From NCBI GenBank assembly GCA_002050355.1, contig MWYY01000115.1, forward strand, positions 62,001-126,000: a stretch of DNA of 64,000 nt, read 5' to 3'. Below the pieces are notes generated by a model, which saw nothing but the letters and a program-made list of their open reading frames with translations, searched no databases and was not told the origin of the DNA. Origin of the DNA: Acidobacteria bacterium 28-9. GTDB lineage: Bacteria; Acidobacteriota; Blastocatellia; Pyrinomonadales; Pyrinomonadaceae. The first letter of the stretch is position 1, and the number at the start of each line of letters is the position of its first letter. Made by a program: the position numbers and the translations under genes. This document shows, piece after piece, positions 8,682 through 17,754 of the stretch.

Positions 8682-10582
8682 ATTTCGAGATTTTTGACCA
8701 AACTGACGAACTGTCTAAAAATGAAGGTGTTTTCAATCTTTCAAACAAAACAGGACAAAGTTTATTCGTCGGCGTTGCGGAAAACATAAAAAGTGAAGTC
8801 GAAAAAACATTGGCAAAAAATGATTTTTTGAAATCGCAAACAACGTATATTGAGACGACAGACGGTTCCAACAAAGATTTTATAAAACTTTATGCTCAGA
8901 TAATACGCCGCAAAAATCCGCTCTGCAATTTCTCTTTCGACCAACAAAATCTTTACCCGCATTTGAAAATAACCAGAGAGGATTTTCCGCGGCTTTTGGT
9001 AACGCGTCGAATTGAAGATGACGAAGCGGAATATTTCGGCGCGTTTTTACCCGAAACCGGAGTTCGTTTTTTGCTCGGATTTATCAATCGAATGTTTCGT
9101 CTGCGCGGGTGCGATATTCCGATTGACGGCAGTTTCGCCGTTCCTTGCCCGGAATTTTACCGAAAAAGATGCGTTGCGCCGTGCGTTGATAATTTGTGCG
9201 ATAAAGAAAATTATTTAGAAGTAATAAAGTTGCTGAAACTTTTCCTGCAAAAAAAACAAGATAAATTAAACTTAAAACTTTTAGAAAAGATTCGACTTGC
9301 TTCGGATGAGTTAGATTTTGAAAGGGCAGCGAAATGGCGGGATTTTTCGCAAACTATAAGCGAGTTTGTAAATGACAAAGTTCGTAATTATTGGTTGGAA
9401 GACACCGTTGATACTTATGAAATAAAACAAACTACTTCGGGTTTTTTATTGCATCTTGTAACTCAAAGAAAAAGAAAAAATCTCGGCAGGCGAACTTTTA
9501 CTTATGAAAACAAAATCGGTTTCTCGCCAAAAGAGATTATTTCGCAACTGCTCTGGCAGTTTTACCAATTTCACGCGCCGTCAAAAATTTTTGTTCCGTT
9601 CGATTTTCCGCACCGAAAATTTCTCGAAAAAGTATTTAACCGGCGCGACGGCGGCGGTAAACAATGCGAAATTCTTGTCTTGAAAAAGAACAATCAAAAA
9701 AAGACGGTCAAAAGAGCGCTGCGTTTTAACGAATATAAATATGAACTGGAAAATATCAAACCTAAAAGGTCTTTAAAAAACGTTCAAAACGAGTTAGAAC
9801 TGGAATTTAATTTATCGAATAAAACAAACAGTATTGAAGCCTTTGATGTCGCGCATATTTCGGGAACTGATTTTGTCGGCGCAAAATCAGTTTGGACAGC
9901 GGGGAAGTTTGTCGCCGAAGAATACGAATTTTGGTTTCTCGATGTTAAAAACGAAATCGAAGCACTGTCAAAAACAATAGAAAACAGATTTATAAAAGAA
10001 GAAAATTTACCGGATTTGATTTTGATAGACGGCGGGAAATCACAATTACAAGCGGCTTTGAAATCTTTGCAAAAGCAAAATAATATAAAATTTACGGTCG
10101 TTTCAGCCGTAAAGCCGCCGCACAAGCACAACGAAATTTCACATTTTTTGTCGGAAAGTGGTCAGATTTTAAATTTCAATAAGACATCAGAAGCGTTTCA
10201 AATTTTGTTGAATCTAAGGGACGAAGCGCACTCCTTAGCAAATTATGTTCATCGAACAAAACGCGAAATGGCGCATTTTTATGAAGTCATCCAAATATTG
10301 CCTACATTAAAGCAAAATGAACGACAGAGTTTGCTGCAAAATTTCGGCTCGCTCGCGGGTGTAAAGAATGCTTCGGAAAAAGAGTTGATTGAATTTTTAG
10401 GTGCGATTAAAGGCAAAATGGTTTTTAAAGAATTGGAAAAAGAACACGGAAAACCCGAACCGTTTATTGTTCCAATCAGGTTTGACGAACCGAACGGCGA
10501 GGCAACGGATTTGCAACCTTTAAATTTACCGGATACCTTTTACAAAAATAACGGAAAATTTGGAGGCGGCGATCGGAATTGA
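8678..10582 (+). CDS. uvrC: UvrC-family excinuclease subunit with a degenerate GIY-YIG domain
   Basis: 634 residues. Seen in order: a GIY-YIG-like domain (17-100), a Cys cluster C-P-E-F-Y-R-K-R-C-V-A-P-C (about 162-175), a UVR motif (L-D-F-E-R-A-A-K-W-R-D, about 210-220), and an RNase H-like 5'-incision domain. The last keeps F-D-V-A-H (about 389), L-I-L-I-D-G-G-K (about 446-453) and L-R-D-E-A-H. A C-terminal HhH remnant follows. In the first domain the catalytic Tyr of GVY/YVG is Phe in both places and the usual N-L-R-x-R is N-I-K-S-E, so 3' incision may be impaired. The start overlaps the ligase stop. The last 22 bases run antisense into tRNA-Cys. It could be the sole UvrC or a Cho-independent paralogue. 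Confidence 0.88.
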   Translation: MNFEIFDQTDELSKNEGVFNLSNKTGQSLFVGVAENIKSEVEKTLAKNDFLKSQTTYIETTDGSNKDFIKLYAQIIRRKNPLCNFSFDQQNLYPHLKITREDFPRLLVTRRIEDDEAEYFGAFLPETGVRFLLGFINRMFRLRGCDIPIDGSFAVPCPEFYRKRCVAPCVDNLCDKENYLEVIKLLKLFLQKKQDKLNLKLLEKIRLASDELDFERAAKWRDFSQTISEFVNDKVRNYWLEDTVDTYEIKQTTSGFLLHLVTQRKRKNLGRRTFTYENKIGFSPKEIISQLLWQFYQFHAPSKIFVPFDFPHRKFLEKVFNRRDGGGKQCEILVLKKNNQKKTVKRALRFNEYKYELENIKPKRSLKNVQNELELEFNLSNKTNSIEAFDVAHISGTDFVGAKSVWTAGKFVAEEYEFWFLDVKNEIEALSKTIENRFIKEENLPDLILIDGGKSQLQAALKSLQKQNNIKFTVVSAVKPPHKHNEISHFLSESGQILNFNKTSEAFQILLNLRDEAHSLANYVHRTKREMAHFYEVIQILPTLKQNERQSLLQNFGSLAGVKNASEKELIEFLGAIKGKMVFKELEKEHGKPEPFIVPIRFDEPNGEATDLQPLNLPDTFYKNNGKFGGGDRN

Positions 10583-10635
10583 ACCGATGAATAAAGCTTT
10601 TGCAGAGCTCTGCCTTACCACTTGGCTACGCCGCC
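10561..10635 (-). tRNA. tRNA-Cys (GCA)
   Basis: Read on the minus strand it folds into a standard cloverleaf. The acceptor GGCGGCG pairs with CGCCGCC, the anticodon stem is GAGCT/AGCTT, and the loop CTGCAAA has anticodon GCA. The T arm is ATCGG-TTCAATT-CCGAT, the discriminator is T as expected for Cys, and the CCA is encoded (10561-10563). Its 3' half overlaps the antisense end of uvrC. Confidence 0.97.
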
Positions 10636-10726
10636 AATACGAATTCGGATTGGTGATTTTGGATTTTAAATTAATCTTCGGCAAGAGTCCGAAATCTTTA
10701 TGAAAGATCAAACGATAAAAATTTCA

Positions 10727-10764
10727 AAGCGGCGTTCGGCTGATTAATTGCCAATGCGCCGCTT
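10727..10764 (-). terminator. Hairpin terminator downstream of tRNA-Gly
   Basis: The 8-bp arms AAGCGGCG (10727-10734) and CGCCGCTT (10757-10764) enclose a second short GGC/GCC stem. On the minus strand the hairpin is followed by a T-rich stretch (TTTGAAATTTTT). It lies between tRNA-Gly and tRNA-Cys, so it may separate the two transcripts. Confidence 0.55.
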
Positions 10765-10775
10765 CTAAAAAAAAA

Positions 10776-10850
10776 TGGAGCGGGAAACGAGATTTGAACT
10801 CGCGACTTCGACCTTGGCAAGGTCGCGCTCTACCACTGAGCTATTCCCGC
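10776..10850 (-). tRNA. tRNA-Gly (GCC)
   Basis: Minus-strand cloverleaf. The acceptor GCGGGAA pairs with TTCCCGC, the D stem is GCTC/GAGC, and the anticodon stem CGACC/GGTCG holds loop TTGCCAA with anticodon GCC. The T arm is GCGAG-TTCAAAT-CTCGT, and the CCA is encoded at 10776-10778. Confidence 0.97.
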
Positions 10851-10938
10851 ACGATTCGTAAAATGTAATTCTACAAACTGTAAAAGTTTTGTCAAGTCTG
10901 TGAAAAATTTATCATTTTCCCTCAGATAAATGAAAAAC

Positions 10939-12498
10939 TTATTTGTCCTCGACAGTAATATCCTTCACAAAACTCCAATCGCCGCTTGCACCGATTTTTA
11001 TATTTCCGATACGTTTATTGGAGACAACCATATTTGCCGGATACCAGAGCGGAAGCATCGGCACATCATTACTGGTGAATTCCTGGGCTTTGAAATAAAG
11101 CTGTTTGGCTTGTTCGCGGTCAGTAGTGTTAAAGGCTTCTTCAACAATTTTATCCAGTTCGGTATTGCTGTAACGACTGCGGTTACAGCAGCCGCCTTTC
11201 GCGGTCGGGATTTTTGCGGTGGAAAATAAATCTCGCAAAAAAATCGGATCCTGGTTTCCGCCGATCCATCTGCCGGTGTTCATTTGAAATTGTCCGAGAG
11301 CAAGCTGCTGACGTAAAGTATTTGGCTCCAAAGTTTCGATTTCTACGTTTAGTCCGATTTCTTTTAGTGAGTTTTGTATAACCTGCGCGTATTGATTAAC
11401 GGCAGCGTTTCCAACAGAAAACTTAAATTTTATCGGCTCATTTTTATAACCCGCTTCCTGAACAAGTTGTTTAGCTTTTGCCGGATTGTAACTATATTCA
11501 GTTCCAGCGTTGTATGCCCAGGATTCTGTCGGTAAAATCGAATGAGCTATAACCGCTTGACCAAACAATAATTCGTTTATAATTTTTTCGCGGTCAACAC
11601 CGTAAGCTATTGCCTGACGAATTTTTACTTTATCAAGCGGCGCAGATTGTGTGTTGAAGCCCAAATAATCAATATTTGAACCCTTGAATGGTTCGACTTT
11701 TAAGTTTGTCTTTTGTCCCAAAGTTTTAAGTGTATCGGGCGGCAGATTGTTGGCAAGCGGAGCAATATCAACGCCGCCGCTTTGCAATTCGGCTTGCAGA
11801 GAACTGGCGTCGGTTACGGTTTTAACGCGAATTTTTTGCACCGTTGGCGCGCCTTCCCAGTATTCTGGATTTGCTTCAAAATCAACCGTATTTTGCGATT
11901 GGTCAAAAATAATAAACTTAAACGGTCCCGAACCAATTGGTTGACTGGCTTGTTGCGCAACTGTTCCTTCGGGAATAATCGGTATAGTTACCAAATTTGA
12001 TAAAAGCTGGTTTTTCAGTGCGGGGCGGGCTAAAGCGAAATTGATTGTTTTCGGGTCAACCACATCGATTGATATGATGTGCGGTACTTTGTTGTTATCG
12101 ACAGTTTCAAAAAAAGCATTCGATTTATAACTATTGCTCTTGAAAAGTTCGTCGAAAGTGTATTTTACATCGGCAGAAGTAAAAGCTTTTCCGTTGTGAA
12201 ATTTTACGTTGTCGCGCAAGACGAAAGTTATTGTTTTGCCGTCTTCCGAAGTTTTGATTTCCTCCGCCAAATCGCCGACATAATCAAACTTTTCATCCTT
12301 TTTTATCAATGAATTGAAAATCAAATTGCGTATACGATCGGCTGCCGCATCTGAAGCCTGTGATGTCAAAGTATCTAAAGCGGAAAATTTATCGGACAGT
12401 GCGATTGTGACGAAATCGCTGTTTCTGGTACGGCATGAAAACGAAAATATAATGCCCGCAGCAGTAATAAAAACAAATAAAATTCGGCGTAAAAACAT
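10939..12498 (-). CDS. ABC-transporter oligopeptide-binding lipoprotein (SBP_bac_5 family)
   Basis: 519 residues. A lipoprotein signal peptide with lipobox F-S-F-S-C (Cys at about 22) is followed by the family-5 extracellular solute-binding fold. Markers are V-R-F-L-R-D-N-V-K-F-H-N-G-K-type sequence near 95-105, G-S-G-P-F-K-F, and A-I-A-Y-G-V-D-R-E-K-I near 295. Family members bind peptides, including murein tripeptide, and deliver them to Dpp/Opp/App permeases. No permease or ATPase genes are adjacent. The strong CGGAGG before its ATG lies at the very end of nagZ, and the two genes abut, so they are co-transcribed. That context suggests, by inference, a muropeptide or cell-wall peptide ligand. 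Confidence 0.88.
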   Translation of the reverse strand: MFLRRILFVFITAAGIIFSFSCRTRNSDFVTIALSDKFSALDTLTSQASDAAADRIRNLIFNSLIKKDEKFDYVGDLAEEIKTSEDGKTITFVLRDNVKFHNGKAFTSADVKYTFDELFKSNSYKSNAFFETVDNNKVPHIISIDVVDPKTINFALARPALKNQLLSNLVTIPIIPEGTVAQQASQPIGSGPFKFIIFDQSQNTVDFEANPEYWEGAPTVQKIRVKTVTDASSLQAELQSGGVDIAPLANNLPPDTLKTLGQKTNLKVEPFKGSNIDYLGFNTQSAPLDKVKIRQAIAYGVDREKIINELLFGQAVIAHSILPTESWAYNAGTEYSYNPAKAKQLVQEAGYKNEPIKFKFSVGNAAVNQYAQVIQNSLKEIGLNVEIETLEPNTLRQQLALGQFQMNTGRWIGGNQDPIFLRDLFSTAKIPTAKGGCCNRSRYSNTELDKIVEEAFNTTDREQAKQLYFKAQEFTSNDVPMLPLWYPANMVVSNKRIGNIKIGASGDWSFVKDITVEDK

Positions 12499-13617
12499 TT
12501 ATCCTCCGTAAGGTTGATCTAATTTTTTATTTAATTGCGCAACTTCTTCGGAAAGAATTTGCAAACGCACTGCATCAAAAGGTAAAGGTCGCAGCATCAA
12601 GGATTTTAGATGCGCGATTCGGGTTAGCGATTCGTCAATTCTGCTTTCGGAAATTTCCTTGTTTTTGACCGCTTCCAAAACCCCGTAATATCCCTGTTGG
12701 ACAGCATCGGCATCAGCGCAAATTGCCAGCATATCTCCTCCCGCTAAAATTGCCGCTTTGCAGGCTTTGCTAATACTGTAATTTTTCACAATTGCTCCCA
12801 TTTCCAAGTCATCAGTTATGACCAAACCGTCAAAAGTCATTCGTTCGCGCACTAGTTTTGTGACGAAATTATAACTCAAAGAAGACGGTAAAAGTTTGCC
12901 ACTCGAATCGGTTTCCTGCAAGTCAATGTTCGGAAAAACGGCATGGGCAACCATAATTGCTCGAACATCTCCGGTTTTTATAAGTTCCCTAAAAGGCAAT
13001 AAATCGTTGTCATAAAATTCATTTTCGGAAAGATTAATAACCGGTAAACTTTCGTGAGAGTCAACTTCACTTGCGCCGAGTCCGGGAAAATGTTTGAGAC
13101 ACCCAAAACAACCTCCGGCTTGTAAGGTTTTCAGATATGCGCCTGCCAGTTCAATAACTTGTTCCTTTGTTTTTCCGAAAGCGCGGGCGTATAGACCGTT
13201 TGAAAACTTCTCGCGGCTTTCGTCAAGGATGTCAACAACGGGCGCAAAGTTCATGTTAAACCCTAGGATTCGAACGATTTCTGCTGTAAGTTTCGCCAGT
13301 TTTTTCGCATTAGTCGTGTTTTTAAGCAAACTTACCGATGGCATCGGAGTTAAGATTCGGCGCAGGCGGTCAACGACTCCGCCTTCCTGGTCAAGACTTA
13401 AAATGGGTTCGATTGCTAAATTTTCACGAATACCGGAAATAAATTTTATGACTTGATTTGTAGATTTTATATTGCGGGAAAAAAGACAAACCCCGCCTGG
13501 CGAAATTTCACGCAGAAGAGAAACGGAGTGTTCATTAATCTCATCACCCGAAAGACCTATAAAAAATAATTGACCGAGTTTTTTTTCGATGGGAAGAGAT
13601 AATAGTTGCTTTAACAT
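12499..13617 (-). CDS. nagZ: Beta-N-acetylhexosaminidase, GH3 family (NagZ-like)
   Basis: About 372 residues from the ATG at 13617; an upstream TTG at 13626 is less likely. It is a single-domain GH3 enzyme that removes GlcNAc from anhydro-muropeptides. Diagnostic sites are L-D-Q-E-G-G-V-V-D-R-L, K-H-F-P-G-L-G followed by D-S-H (the NagZ catalytic Asp-His pair) and the nucleophile in I-T-D-D-L-E-M-G-A-I. There is no signal peptide, which fits the cytoplasmic recycling role. It is followed without a gap by the peptide-binding lipoprotein gene, and another muropeptide enzyme (NamZ-like) is encoded at 58-59 kb. Together they point to active peptidoglycan recycling. Confidence 0.93.
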   Translation of the reverse strand: MLKQLLSLPIEKKLGQLFFIGLSGDEINEHSVSLLREISPGGVCLFSRNIKSTNQVIKFISGIRENLAIEPILSLDQEGGVVDRLRRILTPMPSVSLLKNTTNAKKLAKLTAEIVRILGFNMNFAPVVDILDESREKFSNGLYARAFGKTKEQVIELAGAYLKTLQAGGCFGCLKHFPGLGASEVDSHESLPVINLSENEFYDNDLLPFRELIKTGDVRAIMVAHAVFPNIDLQETDSSGKLLPSSLSYNFVTKLVRERMTFDGLVITDDLEMGAIVKNYSISKACKAAILAGGDMLAICADADAVQQGYYGVLEAVKNKEISESRIDESLTRIAHLKSLMLRPLPFDAVRLQILSEEVAQLNKKLDQPYGG

Positions 13618-13747
13618 AATAAACAAAAGCCGATTGTAACAAGGCTAAAGTGCTTTATAAAGTGTTGGCGGACAGACAATTCGGGTAATACATTAAAAAA
13701 TAACCGCTACATATAGTTTCAATAATTTCTAAAATTTTTTGCTCGGT

Positions 13748-16444
13748 TCAGACAATTCTGGATTTCAGGTCGGATAAAAACTGTTTGGCTTCTTCCGGAG
13801 TCAGATTTTCTGGTTTCATTTTTCTTAATTCTTCAATTACGAATTCGTTGGGAATCGAAAAAAGGGAAAATTGTGATGCTAGTTTACTTTTTGACGCCTT
13901 ACTAAAAGTTGTTTCCAAAGAATCAGGGAATGTTGATTTTTTATTTTCGGAAAAGACGGCTAGTTCATATTGTTCAAGTTTTGATAAAACTTCGCGGGCG
14001 CGGGCTATCGTTTGAGCGGGAAGCCCGGCAAGTTGTGCGACAGCAATGCCGTAGGATTTTGAAGCCTTTCCTTTTTCAAGTTTGTGTAGAAAAACAACAT
14101 CACCATCCTTTTCGGTAGCTAAAACCTGATAATTCTGAGCACCGGGAAGTTTTTCAGCCAGTTCCGTCAATTCGTGATAATGTGTGGCAAACAAAGTTTT
14201 AGCCGAATGCTGCGGCGAGTTATGGATATATTCGGCGACTGCCCAGGCAATCGAAAGCCCGTCAAAAGTGGAAGTTCCGCGACCGATTTCGTCCAGTAAA
14301 ATCAAACTTCGCGGGGTAGCATTGTGCAGAATCGTCGCCGTTTCCGTCATCTCGACCATAAAAGTCGAACGCCCGCTCGCCAAATCGTCCGATGCTCCGA
14401 CTCTTGTCCAAATACGGTCTGTAACAGGAAGTTTTGCCGCTGTCGCCGGTACGAACGAGCCAATTTGCGCGAGAATTTGAATCAAAGCAACTTGCCGCAA
14501 AATCGTCGATTTTCCGCCCATATTCGGACCGGTAATTATCAATAGGCGGTCGGTCGAATTGTTCATTTTCAAATCGTTCGGAATAAAAGTTTCGGGCGAA
14601 AACGCTTCGACAATCGGATGTCTGCCCGACTTTATTTCAATTTCATCACCGGCGTGTAAAACCGGCGCGATGTAATTGCGCCGCGTAGAAGTTTCGGCAA
14701 GGCTCGCCAGTGCGTCGAGTGTCGCCAGTGCGCGCGCGGTGGATTGTAAGGATTTGGTTTCATTTGTAATCACACTTCGGACTTGATGAAAAATCTCGAT
14801 TTCCAATTCTTTAATACGGTGATCCGCGCCTAGAATTTTCTGCTCCCATTCTCTTAATTGCGGTGTCGAAAATCTTTCGGCGTTTGTTAAAGTTTGTCTT
14901 CTTTCATAATCTGGCGGAACACGCCCCAAATTCCCCTTTGAAATCTCAATAAAATAGCCGAATACGTTATTAAATTTTATTTTCAACCCGAAAATTCCGG
15001 TTCGACGTTTTTCCTGTTCTTCAAAAGCTACTACCGTTTGTTTAGCCCTGGACGAAACTTCTCGCAGGTTGTCTAACTCTGAATTGAAACCTTGACGAAT
15101 TACACCGCCGTCGGAAATATTCAAAGGCGGCTCATCATTGATTGCCTTTTCAATCAAATCTCGAATTTCAGGTAGTTCAAATATATTTTCACTTAAAACT
15201 TGAAGTAAAAGACTTGAAGCGTCTGATAACGAAGAATTTATGTGGGGAGTTTGAGAAAGGGAATGATTTAGACTGATCAAATCTCGGGGCGTTGCTGTAC
15301 TCAAATTTAAGCGTCCGACGAGTCGCTCCAAATCGGAAATTTGTTTTAATATAATTCTAATTTTATCTCGTAAGATAGTTTCGGTTAATTCTGAAACAGC
15401 AGAGAGTCTGGTTTGAATCTCGCTTTTTTTGACCGATGGACGTAGCAGCCAAGAGCGTAGAAGTCGCGAACCCATTCCTGTAACTGTCGTGTCTATTACT
15501 TCAAAAAGCGTCCGGTTTCGACTTTCGCCGCGCGATTCAACGATTTCAAGATTTTTAAGAGTTACTGCATCCAAGACCATAAACTCATTGGCTTCAAAAA
15601 AACTTAAATCGGAAATATGTTCCGCCGAAGTACGCTGTGTATCTTGTGCATAATGAAGACACGCGCCCGCTGCGCGGACTGCTTCGGCTTTTCCATCCAA
15701 ACCAAAGCCGGCGAGTTCGCGCGCTTTTAATTGTTTTTTCAAAAGATTTTCACTGTCCTCAAAATCAAAAGCCCAATCGTCGAGCGCGGTTAAAGCAGGT
15801 GAATATTTATTTGAATTCGGTGGAGAAATATATACTACGTTTGAAAAATTTTGATTTTTAGAATTTGAATTGCCTTTGAACAAACCTTCGACTAATTTTT
15901 GCAAGGATGCAGGAAAGAGAAGCTCGCGCGGAGCAAAACTTTCTATATCGGCACAAATTTTTTCCCACGCATCTGTGCCTGAAAGCTGGGTTGCAAAAAA
16001 CTCGCCGGTCGAGAGTTCCAGAAAAGCCGCACCGAAAGAATTACCTGTGCCGCAAACTGAACCCAGATAAACCGATTCTTTCGATTCGATGAGTTGCGGG
16101 TCGATCGCCGTTCCCGGCGTGATGACGCGAACGACTTCGCGTTTTACCAATTTTATTCCCTTGCCTGCATCTTCGGTTTGTTCGCAAATCGCCACGCGAT
16201 AACCTTTTTTTACGAGACGCGAAATATACCCATGTGCAGCATGATGCGGCACGCCGCACATCGGAACGGGGTTTTTTGAATCCTTATGACGCGCGGTCAA
16301 AGTAATATCCAATTCTCTCGAACCGAGAACGGCATCTTCGTTAAATAGTTCGTAAAAATCGCCGAGTCGAAAAAACAATATGGTTCCCGGATATTGTTTT
16401 TTGATTTCGAGATACTGCCGCAGCATCGGCGTCGGATTTTCCAT
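13748..16444 (-). CDS. mutS: DNA mismatch repair protein MutS
   Basis: 898 residues, slightly above the usual 850-880. The mismatch-binding domain begins with the family pattern F-F-R-L-G-D-F-Y-E-L-F (about 25-35), which carries the Phe-x-Glu mismatch probe. Connector, lever and clamp domains follow. The ABC-type ATPase has Walker A G-P-N-M-G-G-K-S-T (about 637-645), the signature region with G-R-S-T-F-M-V-E-M, Walker B L-I-L-L-D-E-I-G-R-G-T-S-T-F-D-G and A-T-H-Y-H-E-L. It recognises mismatches as a dimer and recruits MutL. It heads the minus-strand group with nagZ, about 130 bases away. Confidence 0.98.
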   Translation of the reverse strand: MENPTPMLRQYLEIKKQYPGTILFFRLGDFYELFNEDAVLGSRELDITLTARHKDSKNPVPMCGVPHHAAHGYISRLVKKGYRVAICEQTEDAGKGIKLVKREVVRVITPGTAIDPQLIESKESVYLGSVCGTGNSFGAAFLELSTGEFFATQLSGTDAWEKICADIESFAPRELLFPASLQKLVEGLFKGNSNSKNQNFSNVVYISPPNSNKYSPALTALDDWAFDFEDSENLLKKQLKARELAGFGLDGKAEAVRAAGACLHYAQDTQRTSAEHISDLSFFEANEFMVLDAVTLKNLEIVESRGESRNRTLFEVIDTTVTGMGSRLLRSWLLRPSVKKSEIQTRLSAVSELTETILRDKIRIILKQISDLERLVGRLNLSTATPRDLISLNHSLSQTPHINSSLSDASSLLLQVLSENIFELPEIRDLIEKAINDEPPLNISDGGVIRQGFNSELDNLREVSSRAKQTVVAFEEQEKRRTGIFGLKIKFNNVFGYFIEISKGNLGRVPPDYERRQTLTNAERFSTPQLREWEQKILGADHRIKELEIEIFHQVRSVITNETKSLQSTARALATLDALASLAETSTRRNYIAPVLHAGDEIEIKSGRHPIVEAFSPETFIPNDLKMNNSTDRLLIITGPNMGGKSTILRQVALIQILAQIGSFVPATAAKLPVTDRIWTRVGASDDLASGRSTFMVEMTETATILHNATPRSLILLDEIGRGTSTFDGLSIAWAVAEYIHNSPQHSAKTLFATHYHELTELAEKLPGAQNYQVLATEKDGDVVFLHKLEKGKASKSYGIAVAQLAGLPAQTIARAREVLSKLEQYELAVFSENKKSTFPDSLETTFSKASKSKLASQFSLFSIPNEFVIEELRKMKPENLTPEEAKQFLSDLKSRIV

Positions 16445-16671
16445 AAGTGTCGTTTTTACAATTAAGAGGGCAATGGAATTAAAAAGTTTAACTCAAAAAC
16501 ACTAACTTATGAAACTGAAAAACTTTTAATAAATTATCTGTGTTTGCTAGACTATATATTTTTAAGCTATTCTTTCAATCAAGACAGCGGAACTTTGTGA
16601 TAAACTTTTCCAGCAGAAACCGAATCGAACGGCTTGCAATTTCAAAACGAAAACAAATTTGGAGTAAAACT

Positions 16672-17724
16672 ATGAAAGCAATCAAATCATTGTCGGTTGT
16701 GTGTTTTTTGTTTATTTTTATTTTTTCTTTTTCTACAAGAATTAGCGCGCAGGAAATTATAAAAAAACAAGAAACGACAAACGAACAACCAAAGCCGGAT
16801 AAATTACCGGCTGAAACTCTAAACTCAAATGTAATTAGCAAATCCGGTGAAGAAAGATATCGAATAGGTTTGCAGGATATTTTAGAAGTATCCGTTTATC
16901 GCCACCCGGAACTTTCACAGCCGAATATCAGAATGGATGAAACCGGCAGAATCAATCTTCCTAGAATTGATACTTCAATTTTAGCCGTCTGCAAAACGGA
17001 AAACGAACTCCAAACGGAAATTGCTAACCTTTATAGACAAAGTTATTTACGTGAACCGTATGTCCGTGTTTTCGTCAAAGAGCAAAACTCTCGCCCGTTA
17101 TCGGTAATCGGCGCTGTTCTTAAGCCCGGACAATTTTTTACCAATCGTCGTTTGACTTTGATTGAACTTCTTACATTTGCCGGCGGACAAGACGTAGCGC
17201 GTGCAGGAACGAAAATTCAAATTGTAAGCGCTGGAGGAATTTCCGGCTGTTCTGCAGATTCGAACACGGAAAATCCCGAAACCAAAGAAAGCGAGATAAT
17301 GGCATTTACCAGTTATAAATTGGATGATGTCTTGAGAGGGAAAGTAAACCCGGTAATGAAACCGGGCGATATTGTTATTATTGCGGAAGTCGAACAGGCG
17401 TATGTGACGGGAAATGTGGTCAGACCGACAGCGATTAATTTAAAGCAAACGCTGACTTTAACTCAAGCTATTGCAGCAGCTGGCGGCACTTTGCCATCTA
17501 CAAAAAAGAGCGTGGTTCGCATCGTCCGTCAAGGCGGGGAAAATGCTGCAAAACAGGAACTCATTTTTAACCTGAATGATATAAAAGACAGAAAAATTCC
17601 AGATCCGCAACTGCTTGCGAATGATATTGTCGAAGTTCCGACCGACAAACTCAAAAGTTTTACCGAAAGTCTTATCAGAGCAGCAACGGGCAGTGTCGGT
17701 ACACTTTTTTATAGAATCCCATAA
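16672..17724 (+). CDS. Polysaccharide export protein (Wza / Poly_export-SLBB family)
   Basis: 350 residues from the ATG at 16672, chosen because GGAG at 16661-16664 precedes it and a clean signal peptide follows (hydrophobic core about 8-22, cleavage near I-S-A-Q). The longer frame from 16540 lacks both. The Poly_export domain starts at about residue 60 (Y-R-I-G-L-Q-D-I-L-E-V-S-V-Y), followed by two SLBB-type repeats (S-V-I-G-A-V-L-K-P-G and Y-V-T-G-N-V-V-R-P). It probably forms the outer-membrane or periplasmic exit of the polysaccharide. It lacks a lipobox Cys, unlike E. coli Wza. It opens the 23-kb polysaccharide operon, and the kinase/co-polymerase follows 30 bases later. Confidence 0.92.
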   Translation: MKAIKSLSVVCFLFIFIFSFSTRISAQEIIKKQETTNEQPKPDKLPAETLNSNVISKSGEERYRIGLQDILEVSVYRHPELSQPNIRMDETGRINLPRIDTSILAVCKTENELQTEIANLYRQSYLREPYVRVFVKEQNSRPLSVIGAVLKPGQFFTNRRLTLIELLTFAGGQDVARAGTKIQIVSAGGISGCSADSNTENPETKESEIMAFTSYKLDDVLRGKVNPVMKPGDIVIIAEVEQAYVTGNVVRPTAINLKQTLTLTQAIAAAGGTLPSTKKSVVRIVRQGGENAAKQELIFNLNDIKDRKIPDPQLLANDIVEVPTDKLKSFTESLIRAATGSVGTLFYRIP

Positions 17725-17754
17725 AAATTAATTTTTTCCAGCTTAAATTAACCG

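Noticed and set aside
13640-13670. Short palindrome around ctttataaag in the nagZ-mutS gap
   Set aside because: Only 10 bp, AT-rich and without a T-run; expected by chance at this base composition.
16540-16671. Longer N terminus for the export protein and similar upstream extensions (for example 35079, 27986, 21226, 49464)
   Set aside because: Conserved sequence, signal peptide or ribosome site begins at the later start, and the extensions run into neighbouring genes.
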